Shown: positions 5,943 through 6,374 of the stretch, one piece after another
How positions within the stretch are numbered: the first letter of the stretch is position 1
How the letters are laid out: every line of letters begins with the position of its first letter
Assembly: GCA_013336035.1 (NCBI GenBank)
Contig: JAAXUL010000482.1
Span: 1 to 6,374 of the forward strand
Length of the DNA: 6,374 bases
From: Chloroflexales bacterium
GTDB lineage: Bacteria; Chloroflexota; Chloroflexia; Chloroflexales; Chloroflexaceae
Direction of reading: 5' to 3'
The notes under the pieces: generated by a model
Databases searched by the model: none
Told to the model about the DNA's origin: nothing
The model's input: the letters and a program-made list of their open reading frames with translations, nothing else
Translations under genes and position numbers: made by a program

Positions 5943-6289
5943 GTGCCTGTAACTATGCCCAGGACAAGGCCTACGGCATATCCCCGCAAATGACGCAGCC
6001 TTTCTTTGATGGGGTGTGTAATCACTGCCTGGTGGGTAAAGCTGACCTGGCGGAGGTACTGCCCCCGTTTTTGAAGCAGTGGGGCTGGCAAGCGTCGGTT
6101 GACCAGTTTATCGAGACCTGGTTAAAAGCCGACCATGTGGTGGATGCGCGCATCGTCCATGCGATTCAAAGCCTGCGCCGCAACGGGATCATTTGCTGCC
6201 TGGCGACCAGCCAGGAGCGATACCGGGCTGAATACCCGTACTGCATCCAGATGGAACGGCGAGAGAAGCACGGTTTTGTAATTCCATAA
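5942..6289 (+). pseudogene. HAD-family hydrolase fragment, truncated at the N-terminus and probably decayed at the C-terminus
   Basis: The plus-strand frame reads SACNYAQDKAYGIS, then PFFDGVCNHCLVGKADL, LPPFLKQWGW, WLKADHVVDARIV and IICCLATSQERYRAEY. This is the cap region and the motif II strand (LATS) of a HAD-like phosphatase of the type whose members usually read FFxxxFxxCLxGKADL and ATNQEKYRAEY. The catalytic DxD of motif I should lie further upstream but is replaced by reductase sequence. The ATG at 5990 has no Shine-Dalgarno and homology extends before it, so it is not a real start. After RAEY (ending 6235) the similarity fades to YCIQMERREKHGF, and the frame stops at 6287-6289. A weak HWLLRAGL at about 6329-6352 may be a shifted relic of the same gene. 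I recognise no other gene in 6290-6374. No function can be expected from this fragment. Confidence 0.6.
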
Positions 6290-6374
6290 CAACCCATGCC
6301 AGAAGTTCCGCCAGACAGAATCTGCCATTGGTTGCTGCGGGCAGGCCTTCTTTCATTCATATCATGCCGGCATT

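Noticed and set aside
5990..5992. ATG as the start of a complete small HAD protein
   Set aside because: No Shine-Dalgarno, homology continues upstream in frame, and the catalytic DxD motif would be missing.
6122..6360. Two overlapping minus-strand small open frames at the right end
   Set aside because: They lie opposite recognisable HAD sequence, show no domain or Shine-Dalgarno support, and I see no transposase motif or terminal repeat.

Overview
The window is GC-rich and carries a four-gene Ser/Thr phospho-signalling cassette on the minus strand. Read in transcription order (right to left) it is: a Hanks-type protein kinase fused to a PQQ-like beta-propeller (5031-2965), a PP2C phosphatase with a long disordered N-terminal tail (2825-1650), a von Willebrand factor A (VWA) protein with an intact metal site (1647-376), and a zinc-ribbon plus FHA protein that runs off the left edge (372-1). 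The protein style and the LysY-type reductase next door suggest a member of the Chloroflexota (filamentous Roseiflexus/Chloroflexus-like bacteria). That placement is inferred from family resemblance, not from a marker gene.

Layout. Positions 1-5031 hold the cassette. PP2C, VWA and FHA genes are packed stop-to-start with gaps of 2-3 bases, so they are almost certainly co-transcribed and translationally coupled. A 139-base gap with repeated TGACCG/CGGTC words separates the kinase gene from PP2C. Positions 5032-5225 hold a good sigma-70-type promoter (perfect TATAAT) for the kinase and a GC-rich hairpin just past the end of the reductase gene. Positions 5226-5939 encode the C-terminal two thirds of a LysY/ArgC-type reductase. 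At about 5930-5942 that reading frame breaks abruptly. From there to 6374 the base composition falls from above 70% GC to about 50-60%, and the plus strand carries a fragment of a HAD-family hydrolase, also missing its N-terminus.

How the genes may work together. The kinase would phosphorylate Thr/Ser on itself or partners, PP2C would reverse this, the FHA domain would read the phosphothreonine, and the VWA protein would scaffold partners through its Mg-dependent site. Possible internal FHA ligands are visible: TxxD motifs in the kinase, phosphatase and FHA-protein linkers, and an ETT motif ahead of the FHA domain that recalls the phospho-switch of GarA/OdhI. The kinase sensor domain is exceptionally regular: eight 40-residue repeats with no insertion or deletion, arranged so that the ring closes by a strand supplied from the N-terminal side. 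No transmembrane segment is visible, so the propeller probably acts in the cytosol.

The right-hand junction joins two head-to-head genes that both lack their N-termini. It is either a real rearrangement or transfer scar, or a chimeric assembly.
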